64,000 nucleotides of DNA from JBBSBY01 sp038250835 (GCA_038250835.1 JBBSBY010000001.1:184020-248019); one strand, 5' to 3'. Shown: positions 42,877-51,424, counted from the stretch's first letter. Numbers and translations are program-made. Notes: a model not told the origin generated them from the sequence alone.

Positions 42877-43218
42877 ATGATTTCAGGTGAAGGAAAGAGG
42901 CTCTCAGATTTTAGCGGGACAATCACCAATACCAGCTTACATGATATTATTCAGCTCCTCTGTATTGGACGCAGCACGTGCGGCATTCGTGTCAAAAGCG
43001 GTAAGCTGAGAGGCTATATAAGTTTTAGAGACGGAGAGATCGTTCACGCCCAATCTTCCGATCTGCAGGGTGAGGAAGCTTTTTATCAGATTCTAACCTG
43101 GGAATTGGGTTCATTTGAGTGCGATGATAAATCTCCGGCGGTTGAAACCATACAGGAAAGCTGGGACTTTCTTCTGATGGAAAGTATGAGACGGCTTGAC
43201 GCCGCGAATGACGCATAA
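42877..43218 (+). CDS. DUF4388 (PATAN) domain protein
   Basis: The 113-residue protein is almost entirely a DUF4388 domain: SGTITNTSLHDIIQLLCIGR, CGIRVKSGKLRGYISFRDGE, IVHAQSSDLQGEEAFYQILT and a final strand plus helix (WELGSFECDD, ESWDFLLMESMRRLDA). DUF4388/PATAN proteins occur at the start of PatA-type regulators and beside MglA/roadblock genes, where they mediate protein contacts. It is the first gene of a plus-strand set with roadblock, GTPase, unknown and kinase genes; the gap to the next gene is 232 bp with a perfect inverted repeat. GGAG lies nine bases before the ATG. Confidence 0.85.
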   Translation: MISGEGKRLSDFSGTITNTSLHDIIQLLCIGRSTCGIRVKSGKLRGYISFRDGEIVHAQSSDLQGEEAFYQILTWELGSFECDDKSPAVETIQESWDFLLMESMRRLDAANDA

Positions 43219-43306
43219 CGGAACTAACGCTTTTTATAAACACAGCGGGCTAAATACATTACAAGATTAATGGCGATGAGACGGTATGTGTGCTACAGTT
43301 TGGTCG

Positions 43307-43335
43307 ATTTCGTCATGCCTATCGCATGACGAAAT
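43307..43335. promoter_or_regulatory. Perfect 12-bp inverted repeat between DUF4388 and roadblock genes
   Basis: ATTTCGTCATGC, CTATC, GCATGACGAAAT. The hairpin is strong but no T-run follows (TGGTTTTCTG), so it could be an operator, an RNA processing signal or a weak terminator separating the first gene from the others. Confidence 0.55.
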
Positions 43336-43450
43336 TGGTTTTCTGAAATGCAATACGATCAGCGGCAAATCTCGAGAATTCCTCGGAAGCGAAACTCTTT
43401 CGCCGCGCAAAAAGATACAATCCACGAAGTTCAAGCCTGTGAGTTGAAAA

Positions 43451-43867
43451 ATGGCAGACCTTATTTTGACAAAGCAATCATTGGACCGTATCGATCTGGT
43501 TCTACATACTTTGCTTACACGTAGTGGAGCGCACACTGCTCTGCTCATCGATAAGGCCGGCCAGCTCATCAGCTTCCAAGGATCAATGGACCAGGAAAAA
43601 GTAGCATCCCTTGCCGCTCTTACTGCGGCCAACTACGGCGCCACAACCGCCATTGCCCGCCTTTTTGGCGAAGAAGAATTCACGCTTCTGTTCCATAAGG
43701 GCAAAGTGGAAAATATTCATTTCTCTAATGTGGGTGAAGAATATCTTATGATAACTATTTTCAACAATAATACCCATCTCGGTCTTGTCAGGTTGGAAGT
43801 CCGTAAAGGGCTTGAACAAATCGAGACCATGTTTGCTGAAAACTTACGGCAATGGTTTAATTCCTAA
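43451..43867 (+). CDS. Roadblock/LC7-domain protein (MglB-like)
   Basis: The 138-residue protein has the roadblock fold: helix LDRIDLVLHTLLTRSGAHTA, strand LLIDKAGQLISFQG, a long central helix KVASLAALTAANYGATTAIA, then EFTLLFHKGKVENIHFSNVG and EEYLMITIFNNNTHLGLVRL with a C-terminal helix. Roadblock proteins such as MglB act as GTPase-activating partners of MglA. The adjacent MglA-type gene (22 bp downstream) fits that role. ATG 43451 has a weak ribosome site. Confidence 0.88.
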   Translation: MADLILTKQSLDRIDLVLHTLLTRSGAHTALLIDKAGQLISFQGSMDQEKVASLAALTAANYGATTAIARLFGEEEFTLLFHKGKVENIHFSNVGEEYLMITIFNNNTHLGLVRLEVRKGLEQIETMFAENLRQWFNS

Positions 43868-43889
43868 TTCGATTGTTCGGGATCAATTT

Positions 43890-44522
43890 ATGGCAATAAT
43901 AAGCTTCCGATCGGATGAAATCCACTGCAAAATCGTATACTACGGCCCTGGGAGAGGCGGTAAAACCACCAACTTAATTTCTATTCATAAGGCGCTGGGG
44001 CGCCATGTGCGTGGCGAACTTCTCTCAATAGATACATCCGGTGACCGAACGCTTTTTTTCGATTTCTTGCCCATGGATCTCGGAAGCATTGGAAAATTTA
44101 GAATCAAAATTTCTTTGTACACAGTACCTGGTCAAGTCAGATATAACGACACCCGGAAGCTCGTTTTAAAGGGTGTTGACGGAGTCGTCTTCGTAGCGGA
44201 TTCGTTGGAAGCGCGAAGAAACAACAACATTGAGAGCTTGTTGAATCTCGATGAAAACTTACGGGAACAAGGAAAATCAATAATTTCGACTCCTCTAGTG
44301 ATGCAATACAACAAACGTGATTTGGGAGGCAGCAAAGTCGCCATCATTCCGGTTGATGAAATGGAAAAGGAACTGAATCCCAAGGGACAACTGCCTTCAC
44401 TTTGCGCAAGCGCTCTCAAGGGCGATGGAGTTCGAGAAACCTTTAAGAAAATTTGTATGATGACTGTTGTGGACGTTAGCGCAAGGCTTCTAAAAGACAA
44501 AGGTATGGGACTTACCGGTTAG
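43890..44522 (+). CDS. MglA-type small Ras-like GTPase
   Basis: The 210-residue protein has P-loop YYGPGRGGKTTNLISIHKAL (residues 17-36), the MglA feature RTLFFDFLPMDLG, G3 YTVPGQVRYNDTRKLVLKGV, GVVFVADSLEARRNN and G4 MQYNKRDL. MglA proteins set polarity in rod cells (gliding motility in Myxococcus) and bind effectors in the GTP state; the roadblock protein beside it would be the GAP. VPGQ places Gln in the G3 region. ATG 43890 is chosen because the 105-bp extension upstream lies within the roadblock gene in another frame. Confidence 0.93.
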   Translation: MAIISFRSDEIHCKIVYYGPGRGGKTTNLISIHKALGRHVRGELLSIDTSGDRTLFFDFLPMDLGSIGKFRIKISLYTVPGQVRYNDTRKLVLKGVDGVVFVADSLEARRNNNIESLLNLDENLREQGKSIISTPLVMQYNKRDLGGSKVAIIPVDEMEKELNPKGQLPSLCASALKGDGVRETFKKICMMTVVDVSARLLKDKGMGLTG

Positions 44523-44553
44523 AACTTTACTTCCTCAGTAATGGAGCGTTCCC

Positions 44554-45873
44554 GTGGCTGATCAAAAATACAAGACGCCCGACGAACTCGGCGCCGCTGT
44601 TGGAAAGAAGATTGACGAGCTTTTTGGCGGATTTTTTGCCGATGATCAGCCCGAATCTGAAATTGCGCCGCAAAAACCTTCAGCTAAAGCTCAGGCGCCT
44701 TCACAGAGCGTTAAGCCCGCTTCTCCCCGACCTCCGGTTGAAAGTTCTGTAACCGCAGCGGCTAAACCCGTCTTAGCAAAGGCCAAGCCCCCTTTGCATG
44801 AGCCTCAAACGTCGGGTCCCGGAGAGTCATCCACATTCAGGGCCATAACCGACAAAATCGAAGCTCTCTTCCTTACTTTGGATTGGGAGGTAACGAGCGA
44901 TTTAATCAATGAATTGGGATCACATTTTCGTGAGCTTGACAAATTCCTGCCAACCGCCGGCCCCGCGAAAACAATTGTCAATATGAATCTAAGAGTCCTG
45001 CCAAAGCTTGCCGGCCCTGATTCAACTCCACATCCAGCCTGGATCAAATTACTTCAGGATAGCGTCACAGCTTTAGATCAAATTTATGAATCAGGCGGAA
45101 AGCAACCGGCTCAGGCTTTAATTACTTCAATAACAAGCAATTACAGGGAAATCTCAGCGGCTCTCGCCGCTTCATCTATAAACGCCAAAACTACGCGAGC
45201 TGTCCAGGCGCCTGCGTACGGCGATCCAACGGATACTCAAACGACCGAGATTGCAACCGATTTTCAGCCTATTGATCCTTACGGCATCGAGGTTGGTATC
45301 GAGACGGCCGTAAGATCAATTGAGGAGGTAGGCCGGAGATTATCACGTATACTCGGTGTATTGAGACAAGGCGGAACTATGTCTCCGGATGAGATTAGCA
45401 GGAGACTCGGCGTCTTGGAACAGTTGCTCATTGAGCGACTCGAAAAGTTGAGCGCACTCAGCAAAGAACTGGTTCGGCGTCAGTCCGTCGGGGCATTGAC
45501 TGAAACGGCTGAGACGGCATTGGGCCTCTTTGTCTGGCATGGCTTAATGGTCGCTGTTCCCATGTCGATGTTGGAAGCCGTGATCGAATTGACTGATGCG
45601 CAATCTAAACAATTTTCCAAAAAATTCTCGTTACTGATTGGTGGAAAGCAAATTCCCAGGCTCCCTCTCAAAAAGCCTAAGAACACGAAGAACATAGCGC
45701 CCACCTGTCTAATCCATTTGTCAGGCGCCGGAAAAGAGTTTTTTCTTTTGACTAACAGATTCCTGGGGATTAGGAGAGCCCCTCAAGGCGCCGATTTGCA
45801 GCGTGAGACGAGATTGAAAATCGGACCAACCACATATACATTGATAAATCAGGCCATTCTGAAGAAATCCTAG
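44554..45873 (+). CDS. Protein of unknown function within the MglA-kinase module
   Basis: I do not recognise the 439-residue product. Its layout: an N-terminal acidic-aromatic segment (DELGAAVGKKIDELFGGFFA), a Pro/Ala/Lys linker of about 70 residues, a helical block (FRAITDKIEALFLTLDWEVT, SDLINELGSHFRELDKFLPT), a second helical block around AVRSIEEVGRRLSRILGVLR with a coiled coil, and a C-terminal 120-residue region with PTCLIHLSGAGKEFFLLTNR. No catalytic motif or membrane segment is visible. It starts at GTG 44554, 31 bp after the GTPase, and is 5 bp from the kinase gene, so it should be an adaptor of the pathway. Confidence 0.7.
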   Translation: MADQKYKTPDELGAAVGKKIDELFGGFFADDQPESEIAPQKPSAKAQAPSQSVKPASPRPPVESSVTAAAKPVLAKAKPPLHEPQTSGPGESSTFRAITDKIEALFLTLDWEVTSDLINELGSHFRELDKFLPTAGPAKTIVNMNLRVLPKLAGPDSTPHPAWIKLLQDSVTALDQIYESGGKQPAQALITSITSNYREISAALAASSINAKTTRAVQAPAYGDPTDTQTTEIATDFQPIDPYGIEVGIETAVRSIEEVGRRLSRILGVLRQGGTMSPDEISRRLGVLEQLLIERLEKLSALSKELVRRQSVGALTETAETALGLFVWHGLMVAVPMSMLEAVIELTDAQSKQFSKKFSLLIGGKQIPRLPLKKPKNTKNIAPTCLIHLSGAGKEFFLLTNRFLGIRRAPQGADLQRETRLKIGPTTYTLINQAILKKS

Positions 45874-45878
45874 TCCCA

Positions 45879-47651
45879 ATGAAGGAACACATCGCAAAAG
45901 AAAGACCAATACGGACGCCGTCTCAACAGGTTTTCCGACCAACCATCTTTGGTAAATACTGCTTAATAGATCAAATCGCAAAGGGGGGCATGTCGGACAT
46001 TTATTTGGCCAAATCCATGGGTATGAGTGGATTCCAAAAACCCATTGTCATAAAAAAACTCCTGCCGCAGTATTCTTCAAAACCAAGGTTTGTTCAACGT
46101 TTCATCAACGAAGCTCATACTCTTTCCCTCCTAAACCACGGTAATATTGTTCAAGTCTTGGATATGGGAATGGTTGGGCCTGAGTATTACATAGCCCTTG
46201 AATACATTGAGGGCAGAAATGTGGCTCACGTCATCTCCAAGATTTCAAAGCTTTCCTATAAACCCGATCCGACCTTTGCCCTTCACATAATAATGAAGGT
46301 TGCCAAAGGTTTGGCGTACGCCCACAAGAAAAAAGGCGTAAACGGGGAAAGCCTGTTGTTGGTTCATCAAGACGTCAATTCGTTTAACATCATGGTGTCT
46401 TATGAAGCCGAAGTGAAAATTATTGATTTTGGTATCGCTCGGATCTTTTTGAATAACACTAACCGCGAAGGATTACCGGTCGCAGGTAAACTGCTGTATT
46501 TCTCCCCTGAACAGTTGCTGAGAAAGCCCCTCGACCGCAGAGTTGACGTTTATGGAACCGGCGTCCTTCTGTATGAACTTCTCACGGGATCTCGATTGGT
46601 TCAACATCAAGAGACGGTTGGCGATACGGTTAAGATGATCCTTGAAATGGATATTGCCAAAAAAGTGTCCGAAAATTCACTGATACCTAGGGCGCTCAAA
46701 CCTGTTTTGGTGAAAGCTATGGCCTTAAACGTCGACGATAGGTACCCGTGGATGGAGGACCTGATAATCGACCTGAGGAGTATTGTACCCAAATGGGGCT
46801 TGGATGTTGATTCTCCAAATCATTCGGAATTTGTGAAAAGTCTTTTCCCCCGGGAAATGTCGCTTGACAGAAAAAGAATGAGAAAGCTCCTGTCGGACTC
46901 AGGCGCATCGTTTGTATCCAGGAGTAAACCGGCGGCAGGTGATCCGATCAGCGACCCGCAGGCAAACATGCTGGAGGAATTATTGCTTTCAGGCGCAGAA
47001 ATGTCGGATGCCGGCTTCCTGGAGACGGGTCCAAATAGCCGCGTGTGCAATCAAATCGCCTTTTCGGCGGGTCAACGCATATTCATGCAAGGGGAATCAG
47101 GTCACGAAATGTTTTTGATCCGTAATGGAAAGATCGCCACATTTGTAAAAATGGGTGGGAAAATACAAACAATCAGCATACTTGGACCAGGCGATTTTTT
47201 CGGTGAAACCATCATGCTCGGAGACACCGTGAGGAATGTTTCGGCTAAAGCGCTGGAAGCCGGAGATCTGATTGCGTTGGATAAGGATACGTTTCTAAAT
47301 CTAACTTCAAGTGATCTGGCCAAAATTATTATCCTCAATCTCGTGAAGAAAAACAGGGATTGCGCTTTTCTTTTGGAGAGCATTGCCCAGGGAGACACAC
47401 TTTCCAGGTTGATTTATGGATTGCTCTATTTCCAAAGAAAATCCGGCGAAGAAAAAGTCATAGATTTGAATGAGCTACGGGATTTTTTTGGTTTAAGAAA
47501 TTCTGCGGTGTTGGATAGATACACAGGTAAACTGGAGAGTCTTGGGGTCATTGCGCTGAATAAGGCGGGAATTCAGATTAAGGATTCGGATAAGTTGATA
47601 GAAATTTTAAACATTCTTTCAGGGCGTGGGAAGTTTAGCCTTAAGTTATGA
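45879..47651 (+). CDS. Fusion of Ser/Thr protein kinase with CRP-like cyclic-nucleotide and winged-helix domains
   Basis: Residues 24-305 form a Hanks-type kinase: glycine loop IAKGGMSDIY, VIKK with Lys59, catalytic HQDVNSFNI (H163-D165, Asn170; Gln replaces the usual Arg), DFG at 183-185, SPEQ at 210. Residues 392-490 are a cyclic-nucleotide domain (IFMQGESGHEMFLIRNGKIA, cassette FGETIMLGDTVRN with Arg452). Residues 505-585 end in a winged helix like CRP (LNELRDFFGLRNSAVLDRYT, GKLESLGVIAL). No membrane segment is seen. A kinase in one chain with a DNA-binding CRP unit is unusual. It follows the unknown gene by 5 bp. Confidence 0.88.
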   Translation: MKEHIAKERPIRTPSQQVFRPTIFGKYCLIDQIAKGGMSDIYLAKSMGMSGFQKPIVIKKLLPQYSSKPRFVQRFINEAHTLSLLNHGNIVQVLDMGMVGPEYYIALEYIEGRNVAHVISKISKLSYKPDPTFALHIIMKVAKGLAYAHKKKGVNGESLLLVHQDVNSFNIMVSYEAEVKIIDFGIARIFLNNTNREGLPVAGKLLYFSPEQLLRKPLDRRVDVYGTGVLLYELLTGSRLVQHQETVGDTVKMILEMDIAKKVSENSLIPRALKPVLVKAMALNVDDRYPWMEDLIIDLRSIVPKWGLDVDSPNHSEFVKSLFPREMSLDRKRMRKLLSDSGASFVSRSKPAAGDPISDPQANMLEELLLSGAEMSDAGFLETGPNSRVCNQIAFSAGQRIFMQGESGHEMFLIRNGKIATFVKMGGKIQTISILGPGDFFGETIMLGDTVRNVSAKALEAGDLIALDKDTFLNLTSSDLAKIIILNLVKKNRDCAFLLESIAQGDTLSRLIYGLLYFQRKSGEEKVIDLNELRDFFGLRNSAVLDRYTGKLESLGVIALNKAGIQIKDSDKLIEILNILSGRGKFSLKL

Positions 47652-47769
47652 TGTAGTTATAACGGATTGGCGTTTGATGGATATCTTTCTCTTACTGTAG
47701 TTTTATACAGTACACAAACTTGGAAGCTTGGTCTGGAAAGACGGCATCAAAAACTTATGAGATATAGAG

Positions 47770-47848
47770 TTGTATACAATATACAATGGTAAAGTTAACT
47801 TCGGCAAGTTCCTCCGGCTAACTTTATAGAAGATGTATACAATATACA
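47770..47848. promoter_or_regulatory. Pair of identical operator-like palindromes, 63 bp apart
   Basis: TGTATACAATATACA occurs at 47771-47785 and again at 47834-47848 (arms TGTATA/TATACA). The first extends to TTGTATA/TATACAA. The centres are 63 bp apart, six turns of B-DNA. Between them TAAAGTTA/TAACTTTA forms a further inverted repeat. A diverged copy (TATACAGTACACA) lies at 47704-47716. Confidence 0.6.
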
Positions 47849-47916
47849 GGTCGGATACGAGTAAGTTCCGATCAACATGAATTGTCAAAGGTTCAGTTGG
47901 AAAGTGAGAACGCATC

Positions 47917-48639
47917 TTGAAAATTATGGTCATTAACGCCGCTCCAAGAATGGAAGTCGGCAATACCCAGGTTGTTCTAAATCCCTTTTGCATAGGTATG
48001 CGCGATGCCGGGGCCGAGATAGACCTTGCCCTGCTTGGCGGCAAAAATATTCAACCATGCATAGGTTGCTTCACTTGCTATGCAAAAACCCCCGGACAGT
48101 GCATTCACGAGGATGACGTTCCCGAACTGACGCATAGAATCAGGCAGGCCGATATACTAGTGTTGGCTACTCCCATCTATATTGACGGCATGACTTCCCT
48201 GGCAAAAAGATTCTTGGATCGCCTCGTTGTTTTCCTTGATCCACATTTTAACAAGGATGATGAAGGCTTAATTCATCCTCTGCGCTGGAAATTTCCTGAT
48301 AAATTGTTTTTAGTGTCAATTTGTGGGTATCCAAACCTTCATAATTTCGACCCGATCTTACTTCACATGAAAAAACTCGCTCGTAATTTCCACACTGAAT
48401 TTTCCGGGGCCTTGCTTCGGCCGGCTGCATTTTCAATCTTGCTGTCCAGAAAGTATCCCGAGCAAATCCACAGCGTGTTAGGCGCAGCTCGTAAAGCCGG
48501 CGCCGAACTTGTGAGCGCCGGCGTGGTGTCTAAGGAGACTCTGACCGCCGCTGCAGCGGATATTTGTTCGCCTGAAGAGCTCATGGCCACGGCAAATTCT
48601 TACTGGGATAGGGAAATAGCCAACAATTCCAAATTGTAG
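47917..48639 (+). CDS. Iron-sulfur flavoprotein / NADPH-dependent FMN reductase family
   Basis: The 240-residue protein is flavodoxin-like: IMVINAAPRMEVGNTQVVLN binds the FMN phosphate, QPCIGCFTCYAKTPGQCIHE is the compact cysteine motif of iron-sulfur flavoproteins (CxxCxxC...C, binding a 4Fe-4S cluster), and ADILVLATPIYIDGMTSLAK is the second FMN loop. It transfers electrons in anaerobic metabolism; the partner is unknown. It starts with TTG 47917; GTGAGAAC precedes it. Two palindromes upstream should control it. The VIT-VWA gene follows with 2 bp between. Confidence 0.85.
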   Translation: MKIMVINAAPRMEVGNTQVVLNPFCIGMRDAGAEIDLALLGGKNIQPCIGCFTCYAKTPGQCIHEDDVPELTHRIRQADILVLATPIYIDGMTSLAKRFLDRLVVFLDPHFNKDDEGLIHPLRWKFPDKLFLVSICGYPNLHNFDPILLHMKKLARNFHTEFSGALLRPAAFSILLSRKYPEQIHSVLGAARKAGAELVSAGVVSKETLTAAAADICSPEELMATANSYWDREIANNSKL

Positions 48640-48641
48640 TA

Positions 48642-50750
48642 GTGAATGCCGTGGGTACTTCGTTTGTGATCGACATTCATGCTAAGGCGAAATTAACGGC
48701 TATATTGGCCGTGTGCATTTGCGTCGGCATATTTCTTGGCGCCGGCTGCTGTTTAGCTGGAGGAGCGCTATACGCATATCCTTTGCAAATTAACGGACAA
48801 GCCGTGGCCACGGCAAGGCCGAGTATTCTTGCTTCAAAATCCATGGTAACGGTTTCCGATACGGAAGTTAAACATCGTATAGATCAAACATTCTACAATA
48901 ATAACGATTATCCCCTTGAGTGCCTCTTTATCTATCCTTTAACGGATCATGACGTTTCACAACTGGAGATTCGCCTCAACGGCGCTGTTGCGCAACTCGA
49001 CAAACTAACGGCAACCCAATTTTTTCCCATTCTTAGAGATCTAGTCGAAAAATCAAGCGACCCTTCCCTGCTGGAACTTGCGGGAAATGAAGTGGCCATT
49101 GTTAGGGGCTTAAATATTCCAATTAAAGGTCAGAAAACCTTTACAATTTCTTACACGACCGAAATTCCGCAAACCAGGGATAGGATCGAAATTCACCTTC
49201 CCATGATCGGCGAAAGGTATTCTTTGGCGCCGGTGGAAAATTTTAGGGTGGGTGTAAGGTTCAAAGGCGAAGTGCCCGTTCGGAGCGTTTTCTCACCGTC
49301 CCATCATATTCTTTCTACAAGAGAAACTCCCTCGCGCCTTATGGTAAGCCTGGGTGAAAATCAGAAAAGAATAAGGGAAGATTTTCGGCTCTTTGCGACA
49401 TTCTCGAGAGACGAAATTGATTTTCAGGTGCTGACAAGCCCGCCGTCTAACGCCACAAGACGCTTTTTAGCGCTTGTGTCTCAACCCATTCCTGCGCAGT
49501 GGGTCCGAGAACCGGATAAAGACGTCGTTTTCGTTGTGGATACATCCGGCAGTATTGACAAAAAGCAAATGAAGTTGGCTTCGCGGGTCATATCTTTCGG
49601 ACTGGATAAAGCTCTTAACAGAAATGATCGCTTCAACATTATTAAAGTCGGGACGAGAACAACCAAGCTGAGTGATTACCTGCTGGCGAACACTGAACAA
49701 AATATCTTGGATGGATTGAAATTTCTAGAAAATGTCGACTGTAAAGGCGGCACGGATTTTTACAATGGCGTGATCACCGGCCTGGAACAATTAAATTCAA
49801 AACGTAGATCATCGGTTCTGATCTTAATCGGCGATGGTAGAGGAACCGTTGGAATCACCGATGCTGAACGAATTTTGGAAGACGTTCGGAAATATAATAG
49901 GACAAAAGTCCGTATCCACAGTTTTATTGTGGGAAATAAACCGGATATCGCTCTCATGGATAAGCTTGCCGCAATCAGCAAGGGCCATTCAGCTAATTAT
50001 GACGGGAAAGGCTCTTTTCAGCCATTTTTGAATCGCTTTTACTCCAACATTTCTTCTTCTGTAATGACCGATATATCATTGGAAGTTTCGAATGATCCCG
50101 TAGCCTTAATTTATCCGGATTCTGCTTCGGATTTATTCGGCGACGATAGTCTCATTTTGGCCGGTGAAACATCGCCGCTTGAATCTGTAATAAAAATGAA
50201 GCTAAAGGCCAAGGTATTGGGTAAACCAAAGAGCGTCACCACAGTAATCGGCGGCTCGCCGGAAGACAGTTACGATTTTGTAGCGCCGTTATTCGGCATG
50301 AGACGCATGGCCGCCCTATTGGAAAGAGAATGGATCAAGGGTGGTGAAACGGGAACTCGGGAACAAATTTCCAGACTGGCCCAGGAATATGGTTTCAAAA
50401 CGCCCACCGCCGTCTTCCATCCGTATTCCGACGCCGGCATACATACGCCCGGAGCACAATCGGACTTAGGAAAATTGCTCTGGCTCTATAGAAATTCTAA
50501 TGTATTGAGCGATGTGCAGGTTGATGGTTTTCAAAGGGTCGGAAATAGATTGTTTAAGTATGTAGACGGAATGTGGATGGAAACAAATTTCAAGCAATCG
50601 AGGCAATCCAAATATACTAAGTTCATGAGTCAAGCCTACTTTGAGCTGATAAAAACCCATCCGAACCTTGGAAAAGTATTATCTCTCGGTCCCGAAATAG
50701 CTTTAAACATAGACAAAGACGCAGTCGTAATTAAGCTTGCCGGAGAATAA
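48642..50750 (+). CDS. Exported VIT and von Willebrand A domain protein
   Basis: The 702-residue protein has an N-terminal hydrophobic segment (LTAILAVCICVGIFLGAGCC), a VIT domain at about 55-175 (VTVSDTEVKHRIDQTFYNNN, LECLFIYPL), a VWA domain near 290-465 with intact MIDAS (VVFVVDTSGSIDKKQM, LILIGDGRGTVGI), and a C-terminal part like inter-alpha-trypsin inhibitor homologues (FGMRRMAALLEREWIKGGET). Such proteins bind ligands or matrix outside the membrane. GTG 48642 lies 3 bp after the preceding stop without a ribosome site, so coupling is expected. Confidence 0.85.
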   Translation: MNAVGTSFVIDIHAKAKLTAILAVCICVGIFLGAGCCLAGGALYAYPLQINGQAVATARPSILASKSMVTVSDTEVKHRIDQTFYNNNDYPLECLFIYPLTDHDVSQLEIRLNGAVAQLDKLTATQFFPILRDLVEKSSDPSLLELAGNEVAIVRGLNIPIKGQKTFTISYTTEIPQTRDRIEIHLPMIGERYSLAPVENFRVGVRFKGEVPVRSVFSPSHHILSTRETPSRLMVSLGENQKRIREDFRLFATFSRDEIDFQVLTSPPSNATRRFLALVSQPIPAQWVREPDKDVVFVVDTSGSIDKKQMKLASRVISFGLDKALNRNDRFNIIKVGTRTTKLSDYLLANTEQNILDGLKFLENVDCKGGTDFYNGVITGLEQLNSKRRSSVLILIGDGRGTVGITDAERILEDVRKYNRTKVRIHSFIVGNKPDIALMDKLAAISKGHSANYDGKGSFQPFLNRFYSNISSSVMTDISLEVSNDPVALIYPDSASDLFGDDSLILAGETSPLESVIKMKLKAKVLGKPKSVTTVIGGSPEDSYDFVAPLFGMRRMAALLEREWIKGGETGTREQISRLAQEYGFKTPTAVFHPYSDAGIHTPGAQSDLGKLLWLYRNSNVLSDVQVDGFQRVGNRLFKYVDGMWMETNFKQSRQSKYTKFMSQAYFELIKTHPNLGKVLSLGPEIALNIDKDAVVIKLAGE

Positions 50751-50802
50751 GCGGTAACGAGTAAGCTCTGTAATACAAGGTATATAGATATAGTCAGATG
50801 AT

Positions 50803-50830
50803 TTGACGAAACAATTTCGGTGTATATATT
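50803..50830 (+). promoter_or_regulatory. Candidate sigma-70-type promoter
   Basis: TTGACG at 50803-50808 and TATATT at 50825-50830, spaced 16 bp, 87 bp before the ATG of the small secreted protein. Confidence 0.4.
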
Positions 50831-50916
50831 TATGTAAATACGAAAATACATTGACGGCGCAAATTACTAAAAGAACCAATATGCGCAGGTGACAAAATTT
50901 CATGAAGGAACTTACT

Positions 50917-51252
50917 ATGAAAAAAACGATAGCTATACCGGCGATTTTGATTATGCTGATCGGCGCCTTTGCGACTTCCGCAATGGCGGCTTCTTCAACT
51001 CCCAATGGTTATCTGAGCTTCAACTTCGGCAGCCCATATACGGGTTACGGATATTCGAGCTATGCCTACAACCCTTATAATAATTATGCCACTTACGGAA
51101 ATTTTGACAACGGTTTCAGCGGATACGGCAATTATGGCGGTTACGGTTATTCACCCACGCCGTATAGTTGGTACTATGACGGAAATTCCGGAGCTTACAC
51201 CTACGGCTATCCCGGTAGTTCGGGATTATCGCTTAATGTCCCCATTGATTAA
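50917..51252 (+). CDS. Small secreted Gly/Tyr/Asn-rich protein
   Basis: A signal peptide (KKTIAIPAILIMLIGAFATS, cleavage after AMA) leads to an 88-residue mature chain made nearly wholly of Gly, Tyr, Asn, Ser and Phe (YTGYGYSSYAYNPYNNYATY, NGFSGYGNYGGYGYSPTPYS). Low-complexity aromatic-glycine repeats such as this are typical of surface or matrix proteins and of adhesive or amyloid-like chains. No family is recognised. ATG 50917 follows AAGGAAC at good spacing and is preferred to the longer reading at 50902. Confidence 0.7.
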   Translation: MKKTIAIPAILIMLIGAFATSAMAASSTPNGYLSFNFGSPYTGYGYSSYAYNPYNNYATYGNFDNGFSGYGNYGGYGYSPTPYSWYYDGNSGAYTYGYPGSSGLSLNVPID

Positions 51253-51273
51253 GTTTATACTGCTTTATATGTA

Positions 51274-51301
51274 AAATTAAAAAGGCGGCTCAACGCCGCC
51301 T
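51274..51301 (-). terminator. Intrinsic terminator of the helicase gene
   Basis: AGGCGGC, five-base loop, GCCGCCT; on the minus strand it is followed by TTTTTAATTTTAC. It ends the minus-strand helicase transcript and may also serve the plus-strand secreted-protein gene. Confidence 0.75.
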
Positions 51302-51424
51302 CAACAATCCTCGCAATTCTTTCCTACAATTTCGCAACTAAAAAAGCCTTTTTCAATCGTTCCTTCAGATCAGCGTACATTGGCCGGGTATCGGATAGTA
51401 TTTTGGCTACCGGCTCGGAGCCTG

